A DNA stretch of 33,175 nt from an uncultured Clostridia bacterium (GCA_947625865.1 CANQQD010000016.1:1-33175), one strand, 5' to 3'; counted from the stretch's first letter, positions 7,447 to 16,506 are shown. Notes: generated by a model from the letters alone, not told the origin. A program made the numbers and translations.

Positions 7447-8273
7447 CGGCAGACTTACACGTCCACACCCGCGCCTCCGACGGTCTTTTCACTCCCGAAG
7501 AGGCGGCAGCCCAAGCCTTAAGGGCGGGGCTTTCCCTCGTCGCGATAACCGACCACGACACCGCCGCCAACACCGAAGAATTCAACACGGTATGCGAAAA
7601 CGCGGGCATAAAAAGCGTGAACGGCATAGAGATCTCGGCTTACGTGGGGGACGTTAAAATACACACTCTCGGCTATGGCTTCGACCTCGGTTCAGCCGTT
7701 TTCCGCGATTTTTTAAAGGAACTCCGCGAGGGCTCCTTCGAGCGCACCGGGGCGATACTTTGTAAGCTCGGCGGATGCGGCGTCCATATAAGCTTTGCCG
7801 AGGCTGCCGCGGAGAGGCAGAGCGACCAAACTCCCGTCCACGCCATGCACATAGCCCGCGCGGCAGTCAAAAAGGGCTATGCCTCCGACCCTATAAAATT
7901 CTACATGACCTATATGATGTACGGCAAGCCCGCATTTGTAAATATTTGCCGTCCGACGCCCGAAAAAGCAATACAGGTAATAAATTCCGCGGGCGGAACG
8001 GCGGTAATAGCCCATCCCGGGCGCATAGATCTGGGTAAAACCGAGCTGTATTCGCTGATAGCCCGCCTTGCCCGCGAGAGTCTCGGCGGCATAGAAGCCG
8101 TGTATTCTGCGCATACTGAAATACAAACGGCATACTTCAGGGAGATTGCAAGGGAATTCGGCTTGCTGGTCACGGGCGGCTCCGACACACACTTTTCGGG
8201 AGGCGCGAGAAGGGTGGGCTCGCCTGTCTTTCATCCGTCCGAAGCCCTCTTGCAAAGGTTGAAAATTTGTTAA
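7443..8273 (+). CDS. PHP-domain metal-dependent phosphoesterase
   Basis: A 276-residue PHP protein of the class that includes RNase AM/YciV-type 3',5'-nucleotide phosphatases; the exact substrate is not determined by the sequence. Metal-binding motifs visible in order are DLHVHTRASDG at the N-terminus, ITDHDT, NGIEIS, AHPGR and GGSDTH. I chose the ATG at 7443 because GGAGGAAAGGTGAGG lies just upstream, and because the longer frame starts inside recF with non-conserved residues. It overlaps recF by four bases and the next gene by seven, so expression is probably coupled. Confidence 0.9.
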   Translation: MTADLHVHTRASDGLFTPEEAAAQALRAGLSLVAITDHDTAANTEEFNTVCENAGIKSVNGIEISAYVGDVKIHTLGYGFDLGSAVFRDFLKELREGSFERTGAILCKLGGCGVHISFAEAAAERQSDQTPVHAMHIARAAVKKGYASDPIKFYMTYMMYGKPAFVNICRPTPEKAIQVINSAGGTAVIAHPGRIDLGKTELYSLIARLARESLGGIEAVYSAHTEIQTAYFREIAREFGLLVTGGSDTHFSGGARRVGSPVFHPSEALLQRLKIC

Positions 8274-9604
8274 ATTTCCTTAAAAAACTCAATACGCTCC
8301 TCATATTGTCCGCCGTCACGGCGGGCTTTATTTTTTGCTTGTGCGGCTTTGCTCGCGCCGTGCCCAAGGGCGTCACCGTAAACGGCGAGAGCGTCGGCGG
8401 TCTCACCGTCGGCGCGGCTGTGGAAAAACTGCGCAGGCGCGCCGAGGAGGACTTAAAGGGCAAGTCGCTGAAGATAATCGGCGAAAAAACTCAATACGTA
8501 TTCACATATCCCGAAATTTCCTACAAGGACGATTTCAGGCAGATCCTCGGCTCCGCAAAGCGCGGCGGGGAATACACGGCGGAGGTCCGTTATTATCTTT
8601 GCGGCATAAACGAGATCGTTTCGGACATCTGCCGCGAGGAAAAGGTGGAAAAGGTGGAGCCGTACGCCCAATTCAAAACCTCTGGCGAGCCATTTGTCTA
8701 TTTCGGGGGCGCGGACGGCAGGCAGGCGGACCCCTCGCGGCTTAAATCGGATATCCTCAACTCCTTAAAGGGCGGCTTCGAACCTGTCACCGTAAGGTAT
8801 CACACCTCTTTCCGCAGCACAACCCTTAGTTCGGTAAAGGAAAAAACAGCTCTTTTGGGCAGGTTCACGACCTATTTCGACGGCTCAAACGTAAACCGCG
8901 CAAGCAATATCCGCCTTGCCTCCGCGCTGTTGAACGGCGTAGTCGTGGAGGGCGGCAAAACGCTTTCGTTCAATGATACTGTGGGGGCAAGGCTGCCCGA
9001 ACGGGGCTTTAAAACGGCAAAGATAATAGAAAACGGCGAGTACGTCGAGGGCGTCGGCGGCGGGGTGTGTCAGGTGAGCACGACCCTCTATAACGCCGCC
9101 CTTCTCTCGGGTATGACGGTCACGGAATATCATCCCCATTCCCTCGCCGTGGGCTACGTTCCGCCCTCGCGCGACGCCATGGTCAGCGGAAGTTCGTGCG
9201 ACCTCAAATTCAAAAATCCCTCGGCTTTCCCCGTCTATATCCGCTCCCGCACGTCAAATGGAGCCGTCACGTTCGAGATCTACGGCAAGAGCGACGGCGC
9301 CTCCTACTCAGTCGAAAGCGAGGTAAAGGAGATAATTCCCGCAGAGGAGGAGCAGTGCTACGACCCCGCGCTTGTAAGGGAGGGCAAGGACGGCGTTCTG
9401 AGCGAGGGCTATCTTGTGATAAACCGCTCGGGCTTTGTCAGGAAAATAAAGCTCCGCACCGACCGCTATGCCCCGCAAAAGCGCGTCACCCTTGCCGCCG
9501 ATCCGCCCGAAACGCAGGAACAAGAGGCGGAGGGCGGCCCAAATATTGAAAATTCAAATTTTCAATATACAATAACTTGTGTTTTTAAACGGCTTGTGTT
9601 ATAA
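8267..9604 (+). CDS. VanW-family exported protein
   Basis: A 445-residue exported or membrane-anchored protein. It has an N-terminal hydrophobic signal (about residues 8-28), then a putative peptidoglycan-binding type 4-like segment (VTVNGESVGGLTVGAAVEKL onward). A VanW domain at about 205-350 includes GGKTLSFNDTVG and GVGGGVCQVSTTLYNAAL. VanW proteins occur in some vancomycin-resistance clusters and widely in Gram-positives, but the biochemical role is unknown. The start is a TTG at 8267 with AAAGG upstream; no ATG is available nearby, and the overlap with the PHP gene supports coupling. The C-terminal tail is low complexity (Glu/Gln/Asn). Its place among replication and lipid genes looks like an operon insertion. 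Confidence 0.88.
   Translation: MLNFLKKLNTLLILSAVTAGFIFCLCGFARAVPKGVTVNGESVGGLTVGAAVEKLRRRAEEDLKGKSLKIIGEKTQYVFTYPEISYKDDFRQILGSAKRGGEYTAEVRYYLCGINEIVSDICREEKVEKVEPYAQFKTSGEPFVYFGGADGRQADPSRLKSDILNSLKGGFEPVTVRYHTSFRSTTLSSVKEKTALLGRFTTYFDGSNVNRASNIRLASALLNGVVVEGGKTLSFNDTVGARLPERGFKTAKIIENGEYVEGVGGGVCQVSTTLYNAALLSGMTVTEYHPHSLAVGYVPPSRDAMVSGSSCDLKFKNPSAFPVYIRSRTSNGAVTFEIYGKSDGASYSVESEVKEIIPAEEEQCYDPALVREGKDGVLSEGYLVINRSGFVRKIKLRTDRYAPQKRVTLAADPPETQEQEAEGGPNIENSNFQYTITCVFKRLVL
9543..9568 (+). other. Perfect 11-bp stem-loop at the 3' end of the VanW gene
   Basis: ATATTGAAAAT/ATTTTCAATAT around a TCAA loop. It lies within the last codons, just before the plsX promoter. It could be an mRNA 3'-end stabiliser or a protein-binding palindrome. 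It lacks GC pairs and a U-tract, so it is not a classic terminator. Confidence 0.55.
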
Positions 9605-9605
9605 T
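9577..9605 (+). promoter_or_regulatory. Promoter for plsX
   Basis: TTGTGT (9577-9582), a 17-base spacer and TATAAT (9600-9605). The -10 box contains the VanW stop codon (TAA 9602-9604). The predicted start near 9612 leaves a ~25-base leader before plsX. Confidence 0.7.
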
Positions 9606-9625
9606 CGGAAAGTATCAATTTTTTT

Positions 9626-9630
9626 CGGAG
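9626..9630 (+). promoter_or_regulatory. Ribosome-binding site deciding the plsX start
   Basis: CGGAG touches the ATG at 9631 with no spacing but is six bases from the ATG at 9637, which favours the second start. The same CGGAG motif precedes the acetyltransferase and the giant surface protein. Confidence 0.65.
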
Positions 9631-9636
9631 ATGGCT

Positions 9637-10674
9637 ATGATAAAAATATTGCTTGACGCCATGGGCGGCGACGATTCCACGCCCGTCACCGTAAAGGGCG
9701 CGGTAGACGCGCTGAAGGCGGACGGGGACATCTATCTTATTTTGACCGGCAGGCAGAAAGAAATAGAGGCCGAGCTGTCGAAATACAAGTACGACGGCTC
9801 CCGCCTCGAGATCGTCGATTGCCCCGACGTGATAGATATGAACGACATTCCGACCGAGGCTATAAAAAAGAAGGGCTCCTCGCTTGTGACCGCATATTGG
9901 ATGCTCAAAAAAGAGGACGACATCTGCGCCCTCGTCACGGCGGGCTCGACGGGCGCAACCATAGTGGGCGGTCAGCTCATTTTAGGCAGGATCCGCGGAG
10001 TAAAACGCCCCGCGCTCTGTCCCGCCATACCCAACTCCCGCGGCACGTTCACCCTTTTGTGCGACTGCGGCGCCAACGCCGAGTGCAAGCCCGCAATGCT
10101 CTGCCAGTTTGCCGTTCTTGCTTCGGCATATGCCGAGGTCGGCTTCGGGATAAAGAACCCCAAGGTCGGGCTTTTGAACAACGGAACGGAGGAGCACAAG
10201 GGCGACCCGCTCCACCGGGAAACATATAAATATCTCTCGCAGATGAAGGGAATAAATTTCATCGGCAACGTCGAGGGCAGGGACATAATGATGGGCGACT
10301 GCGACGTGGTCGTATCCGACGGTTTTTCGGGCAACATCGCCTTGAAATCCATAGAGGGCTGCGGAAAGCTCGTCATCGACGTAATGAAAAAGGAATTTAA
10401 AAGAAATATCTTCTCCATGATGGGCTATCTGGGCGCAAAGGGAGTAGTAAAGAGAATGAGAGGCCAGCTCGATTTCAACCGCTTCGGCGGCGCGCTCCTT
10501 TTGGGACTCAAAAAGGTAGTCGTGAAGAGCCACGGCTCCTCCAAGCCCGAAACCATCACGGCTTCCATAGCCAATGCGGCGCAGATCTACCGCAACGGGC
10601 TCGTTCCCGCGGTGGAAAAGCTCTTGGGCGAGGTCGACCTCGATTCCCTCATTCCCGCAGAGGAAATTCAATGA
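9637..10674 (+). CDS. plsX: Phosphate acyltransferase PlsX
   Basis: Converts acyl-ACP to acyl-phosphate, the substrate for PlsY in glycerophospholipid synthesis; a peripheral membrane enzyme. The 345-residue protein begins with the family N-terminus (IKILLDAMGGD). It contains GSTGATIVGG, the conserved CDCGANAECKP block, LLNNGTEEHKGD and DGFSGNIALKSIEG. The full length matches the family. The gene has its own promoter and overlaps rnc by four bases. The acpP or fabD that often separates plsX from rnc in Firmicutes is missing. Confidence 0.96.
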   Translation: MIKILLDAMGGDDSTPVTVKGAVDALKADGDIYLILTGRQKEIEAELSKYKYDGSRLEIVDCPDVIDMNDIPTEAIKKKGSSLVTAYWMLKKEDDICALVTAGSTGATIVGGQLILGRIRGVKRPALCPAIPNSRGTFTLLCDCGANAECKPAMLCQFAVLASAYAEVGFGIKNPKVGLLNNGTEEHKGDPLHRETYKYLSQMKGINFIGNVEGRDIMMGDCDVVVSDGFSGNIALKSIEGCGKLVIDVMKKEFKRNIFSMMGYLGAKGVVKRMRGQLDFNRFGGALLLGLKKVVVKSHGSSKPETITASIANAAQIYRNGLVPAVEKLLGEVDLDSLIPAEEIQ

Positions 10675-11300
10675 ACTATCCCGAAATAGAAAACCGCCTC
10701 GGGTATGTATTCAAGGACAAGGGTCTGATAAAGCGGGCGCTCACCCTTCCGTCATTCGACCCTGAGGACAACAATCAGGTTCTGGAATTTTTCGGCGACG
10801 CAATTCTCGAATTTCTCGTCTCCGAAAGAATTTACGACGAGGACAAGACCGAGGGCGAACTCACCGAGAGACGCAAGCAACTCGTCTCCGACAGCGCGCT
10901 CACTCCCGTTTCCGAAGAACTCGGGCTTGCAGGGTTTTTTATAAGGAGCAAGGGGGACACGGTCTTAAAAAAATCCGTTCCGTCCGCATACGAGGCGGTG
11001 CTCGCCGCAATATATCTCGACGGCGGCATGGACGCGGCGCGGTCGTTTGTACATCGCACGCTTCCCTTCAAGCCCGCCAACACCCAAAAGAACTACAAGG
11101 GCGAGTTGCAGGAATGGCTGCAGGGCGCGGGCAAGCCCCTGCCCGAATACGTACGGGAGAATACGGGCACGCCCCAAAAGCCGCTGTTCCGCTCGTCGGT
11201 AAATATAGACGGCATTACCTTCACGGGCGAGGCTGAGAACGTCAAAACTGCGGACCAGCTCGCCGCAAGGTCGGCTCTCGGATATTTGAACAGGCGTTGA
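10671..11300 (+). CDS. rnc: Ribonuclease III (divergent active site)
   Basis: Double-strand RNA endonuclease for rRNA and mRNA processing. The 209-residue protein has an N-terminal RNase III domain with signature NQVLEFFGDAILEF (35-48) and a C-terminal double-strand RNA-binding domain (about 142-207), so it is not Mini-III. Compared with the family pattern NERLEFLGD, the first Glu is Gln36; Glu39 and Asp43 are kept. At the second metal site the usual ADxxEA reads PSAYEA (104-109): the conserved Asp is Ser105, while Glu108 remains. The usual LTHxS motif reads LTLPS. The position between plsX and smc is canonical. Activity may be altered; identity as rnc is well supported. Confidence 0.93.
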   Translation: MNYPEIENRLGYVFKDKGLIKRALTLPSFDPEDNNQVLEFFGDAILEFLVSERIYDEDKTEGELTERRKQLVSDSALTPVSEELGLAGFFIRSKGDTVLKKSVPSAYEAVLAAIYLDGGMDAARSFVHRTLPFKPANTQKNYKGELQEWLQGAGKPLPEYVRENTGTPQKPLFRSSVNIDGITFTGEAENVKTADQLAARSALGYLNRR

Positions 11301-11358
11301 CCGCACAGCAAAGCGCGGCGTGCCGCAAAAAACAAAAATAAGTACAGCAGGGAAACTT

Positions 11359-14300
11359 ATGCTCACATTCAAACAGATAGAACTCGTAGGCTTCAAGTCC
11401 TTCGCCGACAAGACGGTGATCCCGCTCGGCGAGGGAGTGACCTGTATAGTAGGTCCTAACGGCTGCGGCAAGTCCAACGTTGCCGACGCAATACGCTGGG
11501 TCCTCGGCGAACAGTCCGCAAAAATGATGCGCGGCTCGCAGATGATGGACGTTATCTTCGGCGGCACCGAAAAGAGGCGCATGATGTCCTTTTGCGAGGT
11601 GACGCTCACCTTCGACAACACCAACCGCATTTTCGATATCGACTGCGACGAAGTCGAAATGACCCGACGTCTCTATCGCGACGGCACGAGCGAATACATA
11701 CTCAACAAGCAGGTCTCGAGGATGAAGGAACTCACAAGGCTCCTCCACGGCGCGGGCGCGGCAAAGGAGGGCTACTCCATCATAGGGCAGGGCAGGATAG
11801 AGCAGATAATGAACGCCAAGCCCGAGGACAGACGCTCCATATTCGAGGAGGCTACGGGCATCGTTGTGTTCAAGGACAGAAAGGCCGAGGCCGAGCGCAA
11901 GCTCGACGCCGCCCGCGACAATCTGTTCGTGTTCAACCAGAGGCTTCAGGAGGTCGAAAGAATACTTCCCTCGCAGAAAAAAGCCGCCGAGAACGCTTTG
12001 AAATACCGCGACTTATATTCACAGCTCCGCATACAGGAGATGAACCTGTACATAACCCGCCACGACAGCGCCGCCGGCGAAAAGGCAATGCTCGCCACGC
12101 AGGGCGCCGCCATAGCCGAGGGCTTGACCGCCCTCGATACGCGCGCAGCCGACCTCTTGAAGGAGTATCAGGATTGCCGCGACAACGTGAACAAAGCGGA
12201 CATTGACCTACAGGACCTGAACGACAGGATACGCCTTTACGAGGTCAATATCGAGCATAAGAGCGGCCAGACCCAGCTCTACACCGAAAAGGCGCGCGCC
12301 GTAAAGGCGCGTCTTGCCTCCGCGCAGGAGGAACTCAGCTATTCGGCAAAGCGCATAGACGAGATAGACAGGGAATTAAAGCGCGCCGAAGCTGTGAGCA
12401 GCAAAAACACCGAAAGGATAAACGCAATGACTGCGTCCTGCGACGGGCTCCGCGGCGAGATAAACGACCTTACCAAATCTATCGCCGAATACGAATATAT
12501 GACGGGCGAGCACCGCAAAAAGGTAATGGACGCATTCAAGGATCTGTCCGAAATGCGGCAGAACATGGGCTCTCTCTCGGCGCAGAAGGAACTGCTTGCC
12601 GAGCGGTTGACCGAAATAGAGGCGGACATGGAAAAGATCCGTGCGCGCAGGGACGCGGCGAGGGACGAATATGCGGCATGTATTGAAAAAAGCAATTCCC
12701 TCTCCGATTTTTTGGGCAACGAAAGCTCCCTTCTGGAGGAGGCCGAAAGCAAGGTCGCAGACGCCGAAAACCGCGTACAGCTTCTCGTAAAGCAGATATA
12801 CGACGCCGAGGCGCAGATAAGCTCCATCGACGCCAGCCTCGAAACATACAGGGCGTTGCGCGACAAATTCGAGGGCTACGTTTATTCCGTAAGGAACCTT
12901 CTCAGCCACAGTCTCAACGACATGGATCTGTCCTCGCGCATACAGGGACTCATAGCCGACGTTGTTTCCTGCGACAAGGAGTACGAGGTCGCCATCGAGA
13001 CGGCGTTCGGCGGATCTATGCAGAACGTAATAACCCGCACCCGCGACGACGCAAAATACCTTATAGAATATTTGCAGCGTACCCGCGGCGGTCAGGTCAC
13101 GTTCCTGCCCATCGAGGCGATGCGTCCCCACTTCGAGAACGACCAGATAAAGTCCGCCGTCCGCGACAAGGGCGCCTTGGGCTATGCCATAAATCTGGTC
13201 AGATTCGATAAAAAGTACGAGAACGTCATTCATAATCTTCTCGGCAACACATTGATAGTAGACAATATACAGAACGCCACGCAGATCGCCGCAAGATATC
13301 CGCGCGCGTTCAAAATAGTTACTTTGAACGGCGACGTTATCGCCGTCAGCGGCTCAATGACGGGCGGCTCCCGCAGGGAAAATTCGGGCAACCTTCTCGC
13401 CAACGAGCGCAGGATAAAGGAGTTGGAGGAGAGTTTGGAGGTCAAAAAGAGCTTCCTTTCCCGCGCCGACGACAGGCGCAGGGAGCTCGACGCGGCAAAA
13501 GCCGAGGCGGACAACGAGCTGGATCTTTTGAACGCCCGTCTCCAGAACGCAAGGGTGGAGCTCGCGCAGCTCGCCGAAAAGCAATCCTCGCTCATGCAGG
13601 CGCAGACCTCCGCCGAGAGCGAATACGCCGCCTACGGTCAATCGGTCGACGCCCTCCGCAGCAGACTCTCCGGTCTTGACAGCGAATATTCGGGCGTAAG
13701 CCGTGGCGCGAGCGATCTTTCCGCGCGCTCCGACGAGGCGTCCGAGAAGATGGACGACATGAGCGCCCACTACGACAAGCTCATTTCCCAGCGCACGGCG
13801 GCAAGCGAGGAGCTCAATTCCATGCTCGTCAAAATAGCCTCGCTCGAAAGCGCGGTAAAGGCGGGAGCCGAAAACACCGTCCGTCTCAATAAGGAACGCG
13901 ACTCCCTGACGGACAAGATAAAGGAAATAAACGCAAATATACCCGCAATACAGTGCCAGATAGAGGAGCTCAACATTCAGGCCGAGCGCACAGCCTTAAC
14001 CGCTGAGGAACAGGCTGTGGTAAACGATCTGCGCGTCCGCATAAAGGACACGGCTGCGGCTAAGGCAAAGTACAACGACAGGATAAAGGAGATAGATATC
14101 GAGCGCCTCGAATGCGCTACCGAGCGCGACAAAATGCAGGACAGGCAGCACGCCGTGGAGATGGCTGTTTTAAAGATCGACAGCGACCTCGAAAACCTGC
14201 AGCAGCGCATAACGGAGGAATATAACGCCGACTACGAGGCTTGTCTCGAATATAAGGTGGAGGACTTCGACGCGTCCGCGGCAGGCTCTAAAATAACCAC

Positions 14301-14958
14301 GCTCCGCCGCCAGCTCGGGGCGTTGGGCGGCTACAACGAGGAGGCGGTGGCAGAGTACGAAGAAACCGTCGCCCGCCACGAAAAGATGCTCGTCGACAAG
14401 GAGGACCTCGAAAAGGCCATAAGCGATCTGACAACCGCCCTCGACGATATCCGCGCCGAAATGCTCAAGATCTTCAACGAGGGCTTTGAAACAATAAGCG
14501 AAAACTTCAAACGCACCTTCAAGGAACTGTTCGGAGGCGGCAGGGCAGAGCTTCAGCTCGACTACACCGACTGCGACGACCCTCTGAACGCGGGCGTGGA
14601 GATCACTGCTTGCCCTCCGGGCAAAAAACTCACCAAAATATCCCTTCTCTCGGGCGGCGAACGCGCCCTTACCGCTATCGCCATTCTCTTTGCCATAATA
14701 GGCATGCGCCCCATGCCTTTCTGCGTGCTCGACGAAATAGAGGCCGCGCTCGACGAAGCCAACGTCGCCCGCTATGCAAAGTACCTCAAAAAGTTCGCGC
14801 AGAACACGCAGTTCATAGTTATCACCCACCGCAAGCCGACGATGGAAAACGCCGATATCCTTTTCGGCGTGACCATGGAGGAAAAGGGCGTGTCAAAAAT
14901 AGTTTCCGTCAAACTCTCCGAGGTAGAGGAGAGGCTCGGCGGCGACACCGTAATGTAA
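11359..14958 (+). CDS. smc: Chromosome partition protein SMC
   Basis: Condensin ATPase that organises and segregates the chromosome with ScpA and ScpB. The 1199-residue product has Walker A GPNGCGKSN at 32-40 and long Glu/Lys/Ala-rich coiled coils on either side of a hinge at roughly 515-670. The C-terminal head carries signature LLSGGERALTAIAI near 1095-1108 and Walker B FCVLDEIEAALDE near 1120. I chose the ATG at 11359, which has AGGGA seven bases upstream and gives the family N-terminus MLTFKQIELVGFKSF. A GTG at 11320 would add 13 unrelated residues. Gene order rnc-smc-ftsY is conserved in Firmicutes. Confidence 0.98.
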   Translation: MLTFKQIELVGFKSFADKTVIPLGEGVTCIVGPNGCGKSNVADAIRWVLGEQSAKMMRGSQMMDVIFGGTEKRRMMSFCEVTLTFDNTNRIFDIDCDEVEMTRRLYRDGTSEYILNKQVSRMKELTRLLHGAGAAKEGYSIIGQGRIEQIMNAKPEDRRSIFEEATGIVVFKDRKAEAERKLDAARDNLFVFNQRLQEVERILPSQKKAAENALKYRDLYSQLRIQEMNLYITRHDSAAGEKAMLATQGAAIAEGLTALDTRAADLLKEYQDCRDNVNKADIDLQDLNDRIRLYEVNIEHKSGQTQLYTEKARAVKARLASAQEELSYSAKRIDEIDRELKRAEAVSSKNTERINAMTASCDGLRGEINDLTKSIAEYEYMTGEHRKKVMDAFKDLSEMRQNMGSLSAQKELLAERLTEIEADMEKIRARRDAARDEYAACIEKSNSLSDFLGNESSLLEEAESKVADAENRVQLLVKQIYDAEAQISSIDASLETYRALRDKFEGYVYSVRNLLSHSLNDMDLSSRIQGLIADVVSCDKEYEVAIETAFGGSMQNVITRTRDDAKYLIEYLQRTRGGQVTFLPIEAMRPHFENDQIKSAVRDKGALGYAINLVRFDKKYENVIHNLLGNTLIVDNIQNATQIAARYPRAFKIVTLNGDVIAVSGSMTGGSRRENSGNLLANERRIKELEESLEVKKSFLSRADDRRRELDAAKAEADNELDLLNARLQNARVELAQLAEKQSSLMQAQTSAESEYAAYGQSVDALRSRLSGLDSEYSGVSRGASDLSARSDEASEKMDDMSAHYDKLISQRTAASEELNSMLVKIASLESAVKAGAENTVRLNKERDSLTDKIKEINANIPAIQCQIEELNIQAERTALTAEEQAVVNDLRVRIKDTAAAKAKYNDRIKEIDIERLECATERDKMQDRQHAVEMAVLKIDSDLENLQQRITEEYNADYEACLEYKVEDFDASAAGSKITTLRRQLGALGGYNEEAVAEYEETVARHEKMLVDKEDLEKAISDLTTALDDIRAEMLKIFNEGFETISENFKRTFKELFGGGRAELQLDYTDCDDPLNAGVEITACPPGKKLTKISLLSGGERALTAIAILFAIIGMRPMPFCVLDEIEAALDEANVARYAKYLKKFAQNTQFIVITHRKPTMENADILFGVTMEEKGVSKIVSVKLSEVEERLGGDTVM

Positions 14959-14983
14959 CCAAAACGTGATACAGGTGTAAAAA

Positions 14984-15880
14984 ATGGGTCTTTTTTCAAA
15001 AATAAAGAACGCTCTCAAAAAAACCAAGGACAGCTTTTCGTCCGCTCTGTCCAATCTTTTTTCCAAGAACAAAATAGGCGACGAGTTCTACGACGAGCTC
15101 GAGGAGATACTCATAGGCGCCGACATCTCCGTGACCACCGCGGAGGAGATAGTGGAGGAGATCCGCGCCGAAGCCCGCCATGAAAAATTGAAGGACAAGG
15201 AATTTGTAACCGACCTTTTAAAGGACGTTCTCGAGGAAAAGCTGACGGAAGCCGAGATCCCCGAAATAAAATATCCGGCGGTAATAATGCTCGTCGGCGT
15301 AAACGGCGTAGGCAAAACTACGACCGTGGGCAAACTCGCCAATTATTTTTTGAAGCAGCATAAGTCCGTCACCGTAGCCGCGGCAGACACCTTCCGCGCC
15401 GCAGCCGCCGACCAACTCACGGTATGGGCTGAAAGGGCGAACGTCCGCATAGTCAAGCACGAGGAGGGCAGCGACCCTTCGGCGGTCGTTTTCGACGCCC
15501 TGTCTTCGGCAAGGGCGAGGGGCACCGACGTAGTCATAATAGATACGGCGGGCAGGCTTCACGTCAAAGCCCACCTCATGGAGGAGCTCAAAAAGATGTC
15601 GAGGGTCGTCGAGCGCGAAATGCCGCAGGCAAGTTTTTATAAGCTCCTCGTTTTAGACGCCACCACGGGCAACAACGCCATAAGCCAGTCGGAAATTTTC
15701 GACGAAGCCGTGGAACTCGACGGCATAGTCCTCACAAAGCTCGACAGCTCCGCAAAGGGCGGGTTCGTAATTTCCCTTTGCAGCGAGTTGCAGATCCCCG
15801 TGCTGTTCACGGGCGTGGGCGAAAAAATAGACGATCTGGAGCTGTTCGACCCCGGGGAATTTATCGACGGCATACTTTAA
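14984..15880 (+). CDS. ftsY: Signal recognition particle receptor FtsY
   Basis: SRP GTPase that docks ribosome-SRP complexes at the membrane translocon. The 298-residue protein has only a short basic N-terminal extension instead of a long acidic A domain, then an N domain and a G domain. G-motifs are GVNGVGKTTT (105-114), DTFRAAAADQL (135-145), DTAGR (187-191) and TKLD (251-254). The start ATG at 14984 has AGGTG seven bases upstream. It follows smc by 25 bp with no terminator between. Confidence 0.97.
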   Translation: MGLFSKIKNALKKTKDSFSSALSNLFSKNKIGDEFYDELEEILIGADISVTTAEEIVEEIRAEARHEKLKDKEFVTDLLKDVLEEKLTEAEIPEIKYPAVIMLVGVNGVGKTTTVGKLANYFLKQHKSVTVAAADTFRAAAADQLTVWAERANVRIVKHEEGSDPSAVVFDALSSARARGTDVVIIDTAGRLHVKAHLMEELKKMSRVVEREMPQASFYKLLVLDATTGNNAISQSEIFDEAVELDGIVLTKLDSSAKGGFVISLCSELQIPVLFTGVGEKIDDLELFDPGEFIDGIL

Positions 15881-15916
15881 AAATACGCCGAAAACTCAAC
15901 ACGTACGGAGAATTTT

Positions 15917-16459
15917 ATGACCAATAAAGAAAAAATGCTCGCAGGCGAGTTCTATATATGCGATGCTGATCTGCAAGCCGAGGGCGAGAGGGCCCACAAG
16001 CTCTGCAGGGAGCTCTACACCGATATCTCCGCCGAACGCCGCGCGCAGATAGCGAAGGAGCTTTTGGGCAAGAGCGGCAAAAACCCCTATCTTGCGCAGG
16101 GTTTTTACTGCGATTACGGCTCTAACATAGAGGTCGGCGACAATTTTTATTGCAACTACGGGGTATGTATTTTAGACGTGTGCAAAGTCAGGATAGGCGA
16201 CAACTGTTTTATAGCCCCGCAGGCAGGCATTTACGCGGCGACCCACCCTTTAGACAGGGCAACGAGGATAAAGGGTCTGGAATACGGCAAGCCCGTAACC
16301 ATAGGCGACGATTGCTGGATAGGCGGCGGCGCCGTGATAAATCCGGGCGTGACTCTCGGGGACAACGTCGTAGTCGGAAGCGGCTCTGTAGTTACAAAGT
16401 CGTTCCCCTCCAACGTGGTAATAGCGGGCAATCCCGCCAAAATAATAAAACGTCTTTAA
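15917..16459 (+). CDS. Maltose/galactoside O-acetyltransferase-like (LbH) enzyme
   Basis: Acetyl-CoA-dependent sugar O-acetyltransferase of the left-handed beta-helix class. The 180-residue protein has the N-terminal Mac domain (KEKMLAGEFYICDADLQ) and hexapeptide repeats from about residue 70. The likely catalytic histidine is in the ATHPLD motif (His110). The family ending GNPAKIIKRL is present. CGGAG lies six bases before the ATG. It is 36 bp after ftsY with no terminator, so it may be cotranscribed, and a terminator follows. The natural acceptor sugar cannot be inferred. Confidence 0.9.
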   Translation: MTNKEKMLAGEFYICDADLQAEGERAHKLCRELYTDISAERRAQIAKELLGKSGKNPYLAQGFYCDYGSNIEVGDNFYCNYGVCILDVCKVRIGDNCFIAPQAGIYAATHPLDRATRIKGLEYGKPVTIGDDCWIGGGAVINPGVTLGDNVVVGSGSVVTKSFPSNVVIAGNPAKIIKRL

Positions 16460-16476
16460 AAAACCAACGGCAAAAA

Positions 16477-16506
16477 GGCGGCGGACGAAGCATTTCGTCC
16501 GCCGCC
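16477..16506. terminator. Strong hairpin terminator between convergent genes
   Basis: Perfect 13-bp stem GGCGGCGGACGAA/TTCGTCCGCCGCC with a four-base loop. On the minus strand it is followed by TTTTTG, a proper U-tract; on the plus strand by CCTTTCG, a poor one. It therefore best terminates the leftward rubrerythrin transcript and probably also the ftsY-acetyltransferase transcript. Confidence 0.9.

Noticed and set aside
12376-13233. 285-residue minus-strand frame inside smc
   Set aside because: Shadow of the smc coiled-coil and hinge; no start signal and no recognisable domain.
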